Shown here: piece by piece, positions 7,139-15,413 of the stretch | How the letters are laid out: each line of letters begins with the position of its first letter | How positions within the stretch are numbered: the first letter of the stretch is position 1 | DNA from: Paracoccaceae bacterium | GTDB taxonomy: Bacteria > Pseudomonadota > Alphaproteobacteria > Rhodobacterales > Rhodobacteraceae | Length of the DNA: 33,996 nucleotides | Assembly (NCBI GenBank): GCA_020628545.1 | Contig: JAHDEX010000043.1 | Location: forward strand, 1,904 to 35,899 | Reading direction: 5' to 3' | Notes under the pieces: model-generated | Told to the model about the DNA's origin: nothing | The model's input: only the letters and a program-made list of their open reading frames with translations | Database searches by the model: none | Made by a program: the position numbers and the translations under genes

Positions 7139-7780
7139 CTATTGTGCGGCTTCGGCCAATTCGGCAAAGCCTGCGGTAAAGCCGCTCAGCGACAGACGCA
7201 GCGTGACTTCCTGATCTGGGGCGGCTGCGGGGACCATGCGCAGTGTGGCGGCGTTACCCCGTCTGAACTGGTTCACTTCTTCATCCGTGAAGCCCACGCG
7301 CGCCACACAGCCAGCTGTATTGCAGAAGGTGAACGGATACCGCCGTGCACCACCACCGTCCACTGAGATGGTGAGCTGTTGTGTCAGGAGCGTTTCAAGC
7401 GGTGCGACGATGGTTGCGCCGGCCGAGGCGCGACCGCTGTCGTTTAATGGAAAGATGCTAAATTCCGCAACGTTGTTACCTTCGCTGTCCTGCAGTAACT
7501 GGTAGAGCTGACACGGATCTTCCTGTCCTTCGTTCGCCTTCAGGCAGCGGAACGACCAATCGCCGGATTCCCCGCGGACATATGTCTGGCCGGGTGCCAG
7601 ATCATCAACAGTTGCAGGTTCTGCCGCATCCAGCGGCGTCCCAAGCGAAAGCCCATCTGCCGGATCAGCTGCAGGTGCGTCTTCCTCGGATTGGGTGGTT
7701 TCCGTCTCGGTTGTGGTCTGCGCGATGGCCGGTGCTGCCAACAGAAGCGCCAGCAGGAAAGGTGTTGCCGGTTTGATCAT
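7139..7780 (-). CDS. IalB-family (invasion-associated locus B) periplasmic protein
   Basis: 213 residues with a clear Sec signal peptide (hydrophobic 7-19, cleavage after AIA-Q near 20). A low-complexity Thr/Glu/Ala/Pro linker (21-60) is followed by an IalB domain (about 62-205). The four family cysteines are present: Cys79 and Cys90 in FRCLKANEGQEDPCQ, and Cys153 and Cys158 in FCNTAGC, probably as two disulfides. VPAAAPDQEVTLRLSLSGF (193-211 region) is the usual end. The family is named from Bartonella, but in free-living Rhodobacteraceae it is a common periplasmic protein without proven role, and nothing here implies virulence. It faces the small helical gene convergently. Downstream-facing hairpins lie upstream of its start. 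Confidence 0.9.
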   Translation of the reverse strand: MIKPATPFLLALLLAAPAIAQTTTETETTQSEEDAPAADPADGLSLGTPLDAAEPATVDDLAPGQTYVRGESGDWSFRCLKANEGQEDPCQLYQLLQDSEGNNVAEFSIFPLNDSGRASAGATIVAPLETLLTQQLTISVDGGGARRYPFTFCNTAGCVARVGFTDEEVNQFRRGNAATLRMVPAAAPDQEVTLRLSLSGFTAGFAELAEAAQ

Positions 7781-7891
7781 GAATTCGGGTCCATTTGTTT
7801 GCTTTTCGGCTCCCTATCACGGCGCGAAAAGACTGTCAGGGGCAAAATCCTGTGAGGTGGCGTGGGTTTGCTGATCACAAAGGCATGAAGC

Positions 7892-7961
7892 GAAAAAAGA
7901 AAGGGTCCTCGTTGCCGAGGACCCTTCGTATTCTTTCTCCCTGCCGGACTTTGCCGACGTT
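7892..7961 (-). ncRNA. Candidate small RNA 1 with promoter and terminator
   Basis: On the minus strand TTGACG (plus coordinates 7991-7996) is a near-perfect -35. After 17 bases TAGCGT (7968-7973) fits the loose TAnnnT -10 common in this group. Transcription would start near 7961 and end after the hairpin AAGGGTCCTCG-GCAA-CGAGGACCCTT (7901-7926, 11 perfect pairs), followed by TCTTTTTT. This predicts an RNA of about 70 nt, too short and without start or ribosome site for a protein. Alternatively the hairpin ends a longer transcript from further right. I recognise no RNA family. Confidence 0.45.
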
Positions 7962-8047
7962 GGCGTAACGCTACGCAAAGGGCGCGAGGACGTCAACACA
8001 GTTTTTGTCAGGAATGCGGCAATGCGCTGATCGTCTTATTTGCAACG

Positions 8048-8073
8048 AAAAAAGCCGTGCCCGAGGGCACGGC
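8048..8073 (-). terminator. Strong minus-strand Rho-independent terminator
   Basis: GCCGTGCCC (8054-8062) pairs with GGGCACGGC (8065-8073). On the minus strand the stem is followed by TTTTTT (8048-8053). It is a textbook terminator for a leftward transcript beginning within 8074-8194, as no annotated minus-strand gene lies there. Confidence 0.7.
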
Positions 8074-8146
8074 AAGTCAGACAGGGAGGTTGTAGTGCGC
8101 CGGATCTGGGAGGGGGACCGGTGCGCTACTCAAATAGTCCTAGCGC
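8074..8146 (-). ncRNA. Candidate small RNA 2 (structured, C-rich loop) ending in the 8048-8073 terminator
   Basis: The sequence to the right of the terminator is highly structured: GCGCTA (8123-8128) pairs with TAGCGC (8141-8146), or 8092-8103 pairs with 8118-8129. On the minus strand the loop between the latter arms holds CCCCCTCCC, and a further ACCTCCCTG follows. Both could pair with Shine-Dalgarno sequences, as the CCUCC-type loops of known alphaproteobacterial small RNAs do. I did not find a convincing promoter. The G-U pairs in the long stem favour the plus strand, so a plus-strand structured leader of the next gene is the alternative. Strand is unsure. Confidence 0.35.
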
Positions 8147-8194
8147 AAAGGTGTTAAGAATGTATTTTGCCAACGAACGTGAAGAGGGGGCCTT

Positions 8195-9736
8195 ATGTCA
8201 GACGGGATCTTTATTGGCGGCGGTGGTGAGAGCTACGCCATCCAACAGCACTTGTTGCTCGACAAAGCGAACCGCCATGGGCTTGTCGCCGGGGCGACGG
8301 GGACGGGCAAGACGGTCACCTTGCAGATCATGGCAGAAGGTTTTGCCGATGCAGGTGTGCCAGTGTTCCTGTCGGACGTAAAAGGCGATCTGTCTGGACT
8401 GGCGAAATCCGGCAGTCCCGACTTCAAGTTGCATGAGCCGTTCATGAAGCGGGCCGAAACCATCGGGCTTGATCTGCAATACGATACGTTCCCGGTCACT
8501 TTCTGGGATCTGTTCGGAGAGCAGGGGCACCCGATCCGCGCAACCGTGGCTGAGATGGGGCCATTGCTTTTGTCGCGATTGATGGAGCTTACCGATGTTC
8601 AGGAAGGTGTTTTGAATGTCGCCTTCCGTGTCGCTGATGAAGAAGGTTTGCCGCTGCTTGACCTCAAGGACCTGCAATCGTTGCTGGTTTGGGTCGGGCA
8701 AAACGCGAAAGCGCTGTCGCTGCAGTACGGCAATATCTCGACATCATCCGTTGGCGCGATCCAGCGGCAGCTATTGGTGCTGGAAAACCAGGGCGGCACC
8801 GCGCTGTTTGGTGAGCCCGCGTTAGAGCTGGCGGATCTGATGCGCACGGATGCAGATGGGCGTGGACAGATCAATATTCTGGCCGCGGACAAACTGATGG
8901 GCTCGCCCCGGCTTTATGCGACGTTCTTGCTGTGGCTGCTGTCAGAGTTATTCGAGGAAATGCCCGAGGTCGGCAACCCGGACAAACCGAAGCTGGTGTT
9001 CTTTTTCGATGAGGCGCATTTGCTCTTTGAAGATGCGCCGAAGGCCTTGATCGAAAAGGTCGAGCAAGTGGCGCGCCTCATCCGCTCGAAAGGTGTGGGC
9101 GTCTATTTCATTACGCAAAACCCCGCAGACGTCCCGGATGATATTCTGTCCCAGCTTGGTAACCGCATTCAGCATGCGTTGCGCGCCTTTACCGCAAAAG
9201 ACCGCAAGGAACTGAAACTTGCCGCGCAGACCTACCGCGACAATCCGGCCTTTGACACTGCGGAAGCCATTCAGGAGGTCGGTACGGGTGAGGCAGTAAC
9301 GTCGCTGTTGGACCCGAAAGGTATTCCGGGGATCGTGGAACGCACGCTGATCCGCCCGCCTTCTTCGCAGCTTGGACCGATCACGCTGGACGAGCGCAAG
9401 GCGGTGATGTCTGCCTCACCGATGGCCGGGAAGTACGACACGGCAATTGATCGCGAAAGTGCGGCCGAAATCCTGGCCGCGCGGGCGACGGCGGCTGCCG
9501 AGGCGGCAGAAAAGGCCGAGGCCGAGGAAGAAAAGGCAGAGCTTGAACTGCGGGAGTTCAAAAAGGCCCGTCGATACGATGCGCCCAAGGCCGGTCGCTC
9601 CACGTCACGCCGCCGGACAGTGAAGGACGAAAGCTTCGGCGGGGCCGTGGCGAGCGTGGTGATCAAGGAATTGAAGGGCACAACCGGGCGCCGCATCGTG
9701 CGTGGCATTTTGGGTGGTCTGTTTAAGGGGCGGTGA
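8195..9736 (+). CDS. HerA/YjgR-like ATPase (DUF853 family)
   Basis: 513 residues, usual for the YjgR/DUF853 family. Walker A is GATGTGKT (33-40), with [12 protein letters not shown] (59-70) after it. Walker B is [13 protein letters not shown] (266-278), with Asp272-Glu273. [20 protein letters not shown] downstream contains the sensor-like part of HerA/FtsK ATPases. Residues about 425-470 form a highly charged Ala/Glu coiled coil, and a basic, Arg-rich tail follows. The fold is that of HerA-type hexameric DNA translocases, but the cellular role of this subfamily is not established. It is not paired with a NurA nuclease or defence genes here, so there is no reason to call it a defence system. 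The start ATG lies after GAAGAGGGGG. Confidence 0.93.
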   Translation: MSDGIFIGGGGESYAIQQHLLLDKANRHGLVAGATGTGKTVTLQIMAEGFADAGVPVFLSDVKGDLSGLAKSGSPDFKLHEPFMKRAETIGLDLQYDTFPVTFWDLFGEQGHPIRATVAEMGPLLLSRLMELTDVQEGVLNVAFRVADEEGLPLLDLKDLQSLLVWVGQNAKALSLQYGNISTSSVGAIQRQLLVLENQGGTALFGEPALELADLMRTDADGRGQINILAADKLMGSPRLYATFLLWLLSELFEEMPEVGNPDKPKLVFFFDEAHLLFEDAPKALIEKVEQVARLIRSKGVGVYFITQNPADVPDDILSQLGNRIQHALRAFTAKDRKELKLAAQTYRDNPAFDTAEAIQEVGTGEAVTSLLDPKGIPGIVERTLIRPPSSQLGPITLDERKAVMSASPMAGKYDTAIDRESAAEILAARATAAAEAAEKAEAEEEKAELELREFKKARRYDAPKAGRSTSRRRTVKDESFGGAVASVVIKELKGTTGRRIVRGILGGLFKGR

Positions 9737-9772
9737 TCAATCCCAAAGCAGAGGCGCGGTTAGCAAAGATTG

Positions 9773-10648
9773 TCAAATCGTGCCGACAAACCGCTCCGGG
9801 ATCACACGCAGGCGCTGTTCAACGAAGAACGAGCTTTTGTACATGCCTTCTCCGGCATAGGAGTCGTTGAGCCGTTTCTTGTGCGGTGTGAAGTCAAAAG
9901 CGTCCTCTCCGCTGATGATCGGAAACGACAGAAACTGATTGGTGACAATGCGATAGTTCAAAGCACTCCAGCTCCAACTGCCAACACCGATGACAACGGG
10001 TTTGCCGTCCGGCCCGAGGAAGCGCATTTTTTGTCTGTCGTAGTAGCGGTCGGTGTGAAACTTGCGGTCGAACCACTTAAGGTGAAATAAATAAAGCCCA
10101 GGGTCAATGAATTGCTTGGGGTGTGAGCACCCATGGCCGTCAGGGCCCCAGATTATGGGTGCGTTTGTGATGCAGGGCTTGCAAAACCACGCGTTCAAAC
10201 GGCTGAACTTGCGTTGGCTTAGCAGTGGGCGGGAATGATCGTAATCCGCTTCGAGATCGGGGCGATGGATGATCTCAACGCCGACGGGGGTAACTACGGT
10301 ATGCTCCTCTGGGATGTTTTCGAGGTAGCTGACAAGATCATCACCGTACTCCGGATCCAGAACGATTAATTCGTCGACATCGTTGTAGATAACCCGGTCA
10401 TAGCTTTCCGTCAGTGCAGAGCAGTAATCGACAATGTACTGAAACCGCCCGCGCTCCATCGATGGATCGTTCGGATCACGCGGGCATTCCGTGATCACAC
10501 AGCCCTTGGCCACCTCATGTGCGGTTTTGTGCGGACCATGGGTGATGACATGCATATTCTCGCGCGAAGTATGTTTGTCATAGTAGCGCAGCCAAAAGTC
10601 GAGAAAGACCTCGTCATTGTAGACCATTGTGACAAAGGCAACGGACAT
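9773..10648 (-). CDS. Glycosyltransferase, family 2-like (GT-A fold)
   Basis: 291 residues, no signal peptide. The N-terminus MSVAFVTMVYNDEVFLDFWL matches the start of the Glyco_tranf_2_4 type, in which a short nucleotide-sugar domain begins with a (V/R)NE-like motif. The metal-binding DxD is Asp90-Val-Asp92-Glu in YNDVDELIVL. GSWSWSALNYR (about 223-233) and a Trp/His-rich middle (HLKWFDRKFHTDR) complete the domain. It lies three bases after the FkbM-like methyltransferase, so the two are co-translated and probably act on the same surface glycan or glycosylated protein. Sugar donor and acceptor are unknown. It is convergent with the HerA-like gene. Confidence 0.85.
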   Translation of the reverse strand: MSVAFVTMVYNDEVFLDFWLRYYDKHTSRENMHVITHGPHKTAHEVAKGCVITECPRDPNDPSMERGRFQYIVDYCSALTESYDRVIYNDVDELIVLDPEYGDDLVSYLENIPEEHTVVTPVGVEIIHRPDLEADYDHSRPLLSQRKFSRLNAWFCKPCITNAPIIWGPDGHGCSHPKQFIDPGLYLFHLKWFDRKFHTDRYYDRQKMRFLGPDGKPVVIGVGSWSWSALNYRIVTNQFLSFPIISGEDAFDFTPHKKRLNDSYAGEGMYKSSFFVEQRLRVIPERFVGTI

Positions 10649-10651
10649 GAC

Positions 10652-11452
10652 TTAGCTTTCCGGCACAAACAGGTGATAGGTACGCCCGATCCCTGTAACC
10701 GCGTAGTTGAACGGCTCCAACAGTTTCACGATCTCAGCCTCGTCCCGCGAGTTGCGGTCCACCATGAGACACGGTTTATCGCGTTCAATCGTTTTCAGCG
10801 CTCCCCGCAGCGCATCGATTTTGTCGTTCTCATAATCGAGAATGATCATCCCGACGATTCCGCATTCACATGAGTCAATCGCTACGCTGTGCAGCGTTCC
10901 TCCTTCGCGACGGATATACTGCGTTTGGCTCAATCGTCCGGGTGGCTGGGCCGCGATTGTCATTTCGGCTTTGTCTTCGCCGATGATGTCCGCGCGGAAG
11001 TGAATAGGGCAATCTTTGGTCGTGTTTGCTGCGACCGCAGCTTCGAGTGCGGAACGAATGATCGCTTGGGGCTCAAACAGATGCAAGGCAGAGGGTTTCA
11101 AGAACTCCCGTAGCATGAACGACAAACTGCCCGTAAAAGCGCCCGCATCAACAATGCTTCGCCCTTCGAGGGTTTGAAGCAGATCGACCAATTGCGTGAT
11201 CATACCCGGATCATGCGGCATCCGCAGTTCAAGCAATCGCCGTTGATAGCCATCGATGTCGGCCATCGGGACGGCAACGCTGACGGCGTGGTCCTGAAAG
11301 TAGATCTTGGTGGTGCCGTCTGGTTTGACGTAGTGCAGGCGATTTGCCAGTCGCATTTCCTGCATGAGCGCTTTGGCTTCGCCGAGGACTTTATCCAGCG
11401 CATTGTTGAGGTGCGCAATACGGTCGAAGTCGGGTTCCGGAGTGTCGGTCAT
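10652..11452 (-). CDS. FkbM-like SAM-dependent methyltransferase
   Basis: 266 residues. A helical N-terminal part (1-95) precedes a Rossmann methyltransferase core: motif I is SIVDAGAFTGSLS (99-111), the acidic residue at the end of strand 2 is Glu127 in LHLFEP, and IILDYENDKIDALRGALKTI is the FkbM-like segment with the Asp after motif IV. DKPCLMVDRNSRDEAEIV resembles the P..EIH region of FkbM proteins but lacks the usual EIH, so it is a diverged member. AGGA six bases upstream supports the ATG at 11452. The gene is followed at three bases by a glycosyltransferase; together they suggest methylated surface sugar synthesis. Substrate unknown. Confidence 0.8.
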   Translation of the reverse strand: MTDTPEPDFDRIAHLNNALDKVLGEAKALMQEMRLANRLHYVKPDGTTKIYFQDHAVSVAVPMADIDGYQRRLLELRMPHDPGMITQLVDLLQTLEGRSIVDAGAFTGSLSFMLREFLKPSALHLFEPQAIIRSALEAAVAANTTKDCPIHFRADIIGEDKAEMTIAAQPPGRLSQTQYIRREGGTLHSVAIDSCECGIVGMIILDYENDKIDALRGALKTIERDKPCLMVDRNSRDEAEIVKLLEPFNYAVTGIGRTYHLFVPES

Positions 11453-11569
11453 GTCGGTCCTGCTCGCGTGTTCTTATTATGGGTATGATTATTCAACCCG
11501 GCAGAATCAAACAACGGACTTCAAGGCCAACGTTCGTGTTTTCAGCGTCTAGTGCGCTGCGGACACGAT

Positions 11570-12871
11570 TTACAAAGGTCGTACCTTGATCTCCGCGATC
11601 CGGTTTTCTTCCTTGCTGACGACTTCGAAGCGGAAGCCGTGGAAGCTGAAGACCTGGCCCTCGATTGGGATCATCTGGGCCTCGTGGATGACAAGCCCGG
11701 CCACGGTGACAGCTTCCTCATCCGGCAGGTTCCAATCATGGGCCCGGTTGAGGTCGCGGATCGTCATAGCGCCGTCGATCAGATAGGTGCCATCCGGGCA
11801 CATCTCGATTTCATTGACGTCGTCTTCGTCAAATTCATCGGCGATTTCGCCCACGATTTCTTCGAGGATGTCTTCCAGCGTGATCAAGCCTTGCAGCCCG
11901 CCATATTCGTCCACGACGAGTGCGAAATGCGCGTTGCGTTTGAGAAACTGGCGCATCTGATCGTCAAGGGTCGTGGTTTCGGGCACGAAATAGGGGTCCA
12001 TCGCCACTGACATCACGTCGAAACTTGCAATCGCATCTGCCGTCGCGCCGTCAAAGGCCAGCAGTTTGTGCATCGCGCGCAAAAGGTCTTTGGCGTGGAT
12101 CACGCCGACGATATTTTCGGGATCATCCTTGAAAACGGGGTGCCGCGTGTACTTTGACTGCAGGATCTGCGCAAGGATGTCTTGCGGCGCCGAAGCCGCA
12201 TCAACAAGTTCGATATTCGAGCGATGAAGCATGATTTCTTCGACGGTACGCTCGTTCAGATCAAGGGCGCCCAAGATGCGGTCGCGATCCTCTTTCTCGA
12301 CCACGCCTTCGGTGTGGCCAAGCTGCAATGCGCCTGCAATCTCTTCCCGGACGGCAAGGATATGGCTGTCCGGATCGGTGTCGACGCCAAAAAGTTTCAG
12401 GATGCCGCGGACAAGCACCCGCACGACGCTGACAATCGGGGCAAAGAGCCTGACGACGAGCGAGATCGGCAGGGCAACGCGTGACGCAACTTTCTCTGGG
12501 TTGGTGATCGCATAGGTTTTCGGCAAGACCTCTGCAAAAATCAGCACCAGCAGGGTCATGATCAAAGTGGCAGCGGCGACACCGTTCTGGCCAAAGAGCT
12601 TCGTCAGTACCGACGTCGCAAGGGCTGTCGCAAGAATGTTGACGACATTGTTGCCCAGCAAAACAGAACCGATCATCCGTTCGTTGTCTTCGGTCACATC
12701 GAGTGCGCGCTGATGCCCCTTCGATCCACGCTCTGCCTGTGCACGCAGTTTGCCGCGCGATGCAGCGGTTAATGCCGTTTCCGACCCTGAAAAGAAGCCC
12801 GACATGGCGAGCAGAACAAAAATAGCAACCGCCGTTGCCCAAAAGGCGGCGTCAAAGGTTGAGGGGTCCAT
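11570..12871 (-). CDS. CNNM/CorC/HlyC-family membrane protein with CBS pair
   Basis: 433 residues. A DUF21 (CNNM) transmembrane domain spans about 1-180 with four hydrophobic stretches, including AIFVLLAMSGFFSGSETAL and LIMTLLVLIFAEVLPKTYA, both classic for the family. A pair of CBS domains (about 210-335, with YTRHPVFKDDPENIVGVIH and YGGLQGLITLEDILEEIVG) follows, then the CorC_HlyC C-terminal domain (about 350-433). Members move or sense divalent cations such as magnesium, with CBS domains binding nucleotides; some are called hemolysin-like, without haemolytic function. It is the fourth of six minus-strand genes, 58 bases after xerD. Ion specificity cannot be told from sequence. Confidence 0.93.
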   Translation of the reverse strand: MDPSTFDAAFWATAVAIFVLLAMSGFFSGSETALTAASRGKLRAQAERGSKGHQRALDVTEDNERMIGSVLLGNNVVNILATALATSVLTKLFGQNGVAAATLIMTLLVLIFAEVLPKTYAITNPEKVASRVALPISLVVRLFAPIVSVVRVLVRGILKLFGVDTDPDSHILAVREEIAGALQLGHTEGVVEKEDRDRILGALDLNERTVEEIMLHRSNIELVDAASAPQDILAQILQSKYTRHPVFKDDPENIVGVIHAKDLLRAMHKLLAFDGATADAIASFDVMSVAMDPYFVPETTTLDDQMRQFLKRNAHFALVVDEYGGLQGLITLEDILEEIVGEIADEFDEDDVNEIEMCPDGTYLIDGAMTIRDLNRAHDWNLPDEEAVTVAGLVIHEAQMIPIEGQVFSFHGFRFEVVSKEENRIAEIKVRPL

Positions 12872-12929
12872 CAGCGTCTTTCATGAGAATATGAGCGCAA
12901 AAATAAGTCTGCTGGCTGTCTTGTTCAAG

Positions 12930-13877
12930 TCACTCTGTCTCGCGGTCTTTTTTCGCAAGAGGGTGATGTTCTTGTACAAGTGCCGTCAGCCTTGCATCGA
13001 CGACGTGTGTGTAGATTTCGGTCGTTGCGACATCGGCATGACCCAGCATGGTCTGGATCGCGCGAAGGTCAGCGCCGCCTTCCAGCAGATGGGTGGCAAA
13101 GGCGTGGCGCAATGTATGCGGCGTGACCTTGTCAGGGCTGACGCCAGCCGTCACGGCAAACTCCTTGATCAGACCAAAGAACCGGTGCCGTGTCAGGTGG
13201 CCCGCCTTTGAATGACTGGGAAACAGGAATTTGGAGTTCGGTTTGCCTTTTGCGCGGGCTGCATCCTCCGCGGCGTCGCGGATCTTGAGCCATTCGGACA
13301 TCGCGACTTTCGCGGGGGGCGACAGGGGAACAAGCCGCTCCTTGCCACCTTTCCCACGGATCAACAGCATCGCAGGTTCGCCGCGTGCCGCGGCGACGGG
13401 CAGGGTGACCAATTCGCTGACCCGCATGCCTGTCGCGTAAAGGAGTTGCATGAGGCAGGCATTGCGTGCGCCGTCTTTCGGATGGCCCGCAGCAGCGTCG
13501 ATCAGCCTATTCACCTCATCAAGCGTTAGCGTCTTTGGAAGCGATTTTTCCTTGCCGGGTCCCTTGATCTGGATCGCGGGATTGTCGTTTCGCCAGCCTT
13601 CTTCAAACGCAAAGCGATAAAGCTGTTTGATGGCGGACAGGCGACGGGCCCGGGTTGAGCGGGAGAGCCCCTGTGCGTCGCAGTCGATCAGATAACCTTC
13701 GACCTGATCCTGTGTGACGTCGGCAAAATGCAGCCCCTTTGGATCAAGCCATCCGGCAAAATCGCGCAGATCGCTCGCGTAAGCGAGTTGCGTGTTCGTC
13801 GCCGCATCAAGTTCTGCGGCTTGCGCCTCAAGAAAGGCTTGGACCCAGTGCATCATGGGTTGTGTGACGGCTGTCAT
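12930..13877 (-). CDS. xerD: Tyrosine recombinase XerD
   Basis: 315 residues. The N-terminal SAM-like DNA-binding domain (about 10-95) contains STRARRLSAIKQLYRF. The catalytic domain has Arg152 (GMRVSEL), Lys176 (RGKGGKER), His254 and Arg257 (HTLRHAFATHLL), His280 (LGHADV) and nucleophile Tyr289 (EIYTHV), so all active residues are present. With XerC it resolves chromosome dimers at dif during division. The conserved end of XerC/D (YTHVVDARLTALVQEHHPLA) and the lack of mobile-element neighbours support a core XerD rather than an integrase. Its ATG overlaps by four bases the stop of the upstream 512-residue gene, so they are translationally coupled. A second ATG 8 codons in is a possible start. 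Confidence 0.93.
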   Translation of the reverse strand: MTAVTQPMMHWVQAFLEAQAAELDAATNTQLAYASDLRDFAGWLDPKGLHFADVTQDQVEGYLIDCDAQGLSRSTRARRLSAIKQLYRFAFEEGWRNDNPAIQIKGPGKEKSLPKTLTLDEVNRLIDAAAGHPKDGARNACLMQLLYATGMRVSELVTLPVAAARGEPAMLLIRGKGGKERLVPLSPPAKVAMSEWLKIRDAAEDAARAKGKPNSKFLFPSHSKAGHLTRHRFFGLIKEFAVTAGVSPDKVTPHTLRHAFATHLLEGGADLRAIQTMLGHADVATTEIYTHVVDARLTALVQEHHPLAKKDRETE

Positions 13878-15412
13878 TGGCGACTTTCCAGCAGTAGAAC
13901 TTGCAGGGCGGCACGCCGTGCAACGTCTTCCAAACCAACGGCACGCAAAAAGCTGAGCGCTTCAGTCAATGCCGTCAGATCACCATCAGTGCCTGCATTG
14001 AAAAGCGCGATGGTGCGCAAAAGCGCCTCGCCCAATTGGTCGTTGCGGGCGCGAGACAGCAGTTGTTCTGGCGGCTGCGCGTTGGTGAAGGCTGCAGCGA
14101 TGGCCTGATAGGTGCGGTCAGTCGACAACGCCGGGCTCGGCACACCCTGCGCCAGCGCGATCAATGCCGGGTCCTGATTTGGGGCGGCGAGCGCCGTTTC
14201 CTCATAAGATGTCGACAACAACCCAATTTTGAACGCCAATTGCGCTGCATCGCCGCTCAGCCCATTTGCAATCAGTGTCTCCGCATATTCGGACGCGAAG
14301 GCCAATTCGGTGCCCGCGTCTGTTGCGGCGACCCAGGCATCCGGCAAAGTTTCGGCAATTTTGGCCGGGCTTTCGCGTTTGATGGCTTCTTCGAACCGCT
14401 GGATGGCTGCCGCGCGATCCCAAATACCGCCTGATGCCGAAGGCGTGCGCGATGTATAAAGCGCAAAGAGCACATTTGGCGCGATTGCCCCGTGACGGGT
14501 CAGGCGCTCTGCGGCCTCGAGCTGGCTCTTCCAGCCTACAGTATTGCGCAGATCAGCGTGGGCAAATGCGCGGGGCAGGCTTGAGGTGGACAGTCTTTCG
14601 CCAATCGCCTCGTACATGCGGAACCGTAGCGGACTTATCCGCTCCGGCGGACCAAGCGGGGGTTCACCTTCGAAAAGCTCTGGGTCGAGGAACCGCGACA
14701 ACAGCGCTTCCTCATTCGCCGACAGATCCTGCAACGCGATATGGGTCTTCAGCGAAAGCGCGGCAGCGGTCCAGTCGCCGCTACGCGCCAGACAGAAGAT
14801 GCGTGCCGCGTAGGTCGGAGCGACGTCGATCCGACGTTGCATGACCTGACAGGCCTGATCTTCCGTTCCCAGCAACAGAGCAACGTCAAACCAGCGCCGA
14901 AACAAGTTTGGCGTGTCGATCTGGGCTTGCTCGAGAAGCGCTTGCGCGGGCTCTATGGCGCCAAGATCGAGGAGCTTGTCGATCCGCGCGTAGAACAAGC
15001 GTCCATCCGGAGAGGCGCCAAGCGGCGCATCCGCCTCGGCGAGCAGCAATGTCTGCAAGAGCTCGCGCATGGCTGGTGAGCCATCAATGCTTTCGGCGCG
15101 CAGGAGCGTGATCAGGACATCCTCATCGCTGCCAGCCCACAAAGTTGACGGGAGTGCAGTTACCGAGGGTGCCAGAAGACCGATCGGATCGGGGGAACGC
15201 CCATCAAGCGGTGTTGTGCTGACCCGTGGCGGGATGGCACTGGAAGCCACGGGCGGCTCATCACGCAGTTGCGGTGTCGGCGGGGCGATAGATTGATCGG
15301 GGATCCGCACGCTTTGCGACAGCCAATCAATGGCCGATAGCGGCTCACCGGGCTGGCCAAAGGCGGGAAGCGCGCCAAGGCAGAATGCCAATGCCGGCAC
15401 AAGCTGTTTCAT
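13874..15412 (-). CDS. Exported helical-repeat protein of unknown function, coupled to xerD
   Basis: 512 residues with a Sec signal peptide (1-19, ALPAFG-Q). A Pro/Ser-rich linker (20-90) follows, then a long Ala/Leu-rich helical region up to the end. The helical part has TPR-like or HEAT-like spacing (for example LLRAESIDGSPAMRELLQTLLLAEAD) but no repeat I can align with certainty, and no catalytic motif. It is predicted periplasmic. Its start is two bases downstream of the stop of a 50-residue membrane protein, and its end overlaps xerD by four bases. In Roseobacter genomes a gene of this kind is often seen in this place. That placement is from memory, not a search. Role unknown. Confidence 0.85.
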   Translation of the reverse strand: MKQLVPALAFCLGALPAFGQPGEPLSAIDWLSQSVRIPDQSIAPPTPQLRDEPPVASSAIPPRVSTTPLDGRSPDPIGLLAPSVTALPSTLWAGSDEDVLITLLRAESIDGSPAMRELLQTLLLAEADAPLGASPDGRLFYARIDKLLDLGAIEPAQALLEQAQIDTPNLFRRWFDVALLLGTEDQACQVMQRRIDVAPTYAARIFCLARSGDWTAAALSLKTHIALQDLSANEEALLSRFLDPELFEGEPPLGPPERISPLRFRMYEAIGERLSTSSLPRAFAHADLRNTVGWKSQLEAAERLTRHGAIAPNVLFALYTSRTPSASGGIWDRAAAIQRFEEAIKRESPAKIAETLPDAWVAATDAGTELAFASEYAETLIANGLSGDAAQLAFKIGLLSTSYEETALAAPNQDPALIALAQGVPSPALSTDRTYQAIAAAFTNAQPPEQLLSRARNDQLGEALLRTIALFNAGTDGDLTALTEALSFLRAVGLEDVARRAALQVLLLESRQ

Positions 15413-15413
15413 A

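Larger units (their letters stand above)
7781..8194. other. 414-base intergenic region with two minus-strand terminator-like hairpins
   Basis: No plausible protein gene is seen on either strand. Both strong hairpins in the region have A-runs on their left side, so they read as terminators only for leftward transcription. There is no minus-strand gene to the right of either, because the next gene (8195) points right. Two short leftward RNAs would explain them. The promoters of the IalB gene (minus) and of the HerA-like gene (plus) must also lie here. Confidence 0.6.

Noticed and set aside
8195..9736. HerA-like ATPase as part of an antiphage system
   Set aside because: No NurA, Sir2, nuclease or other defence partner is adjacent; the sequence fits the widespread YjgR/DUF853 family instead.
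12930..13877. Tyrosine recombinase as integrase of a mobile element
   Set aside because: It has the XerD-specific ends and lies in a coupled housekeeping run; no att repeats or cargo are seen.
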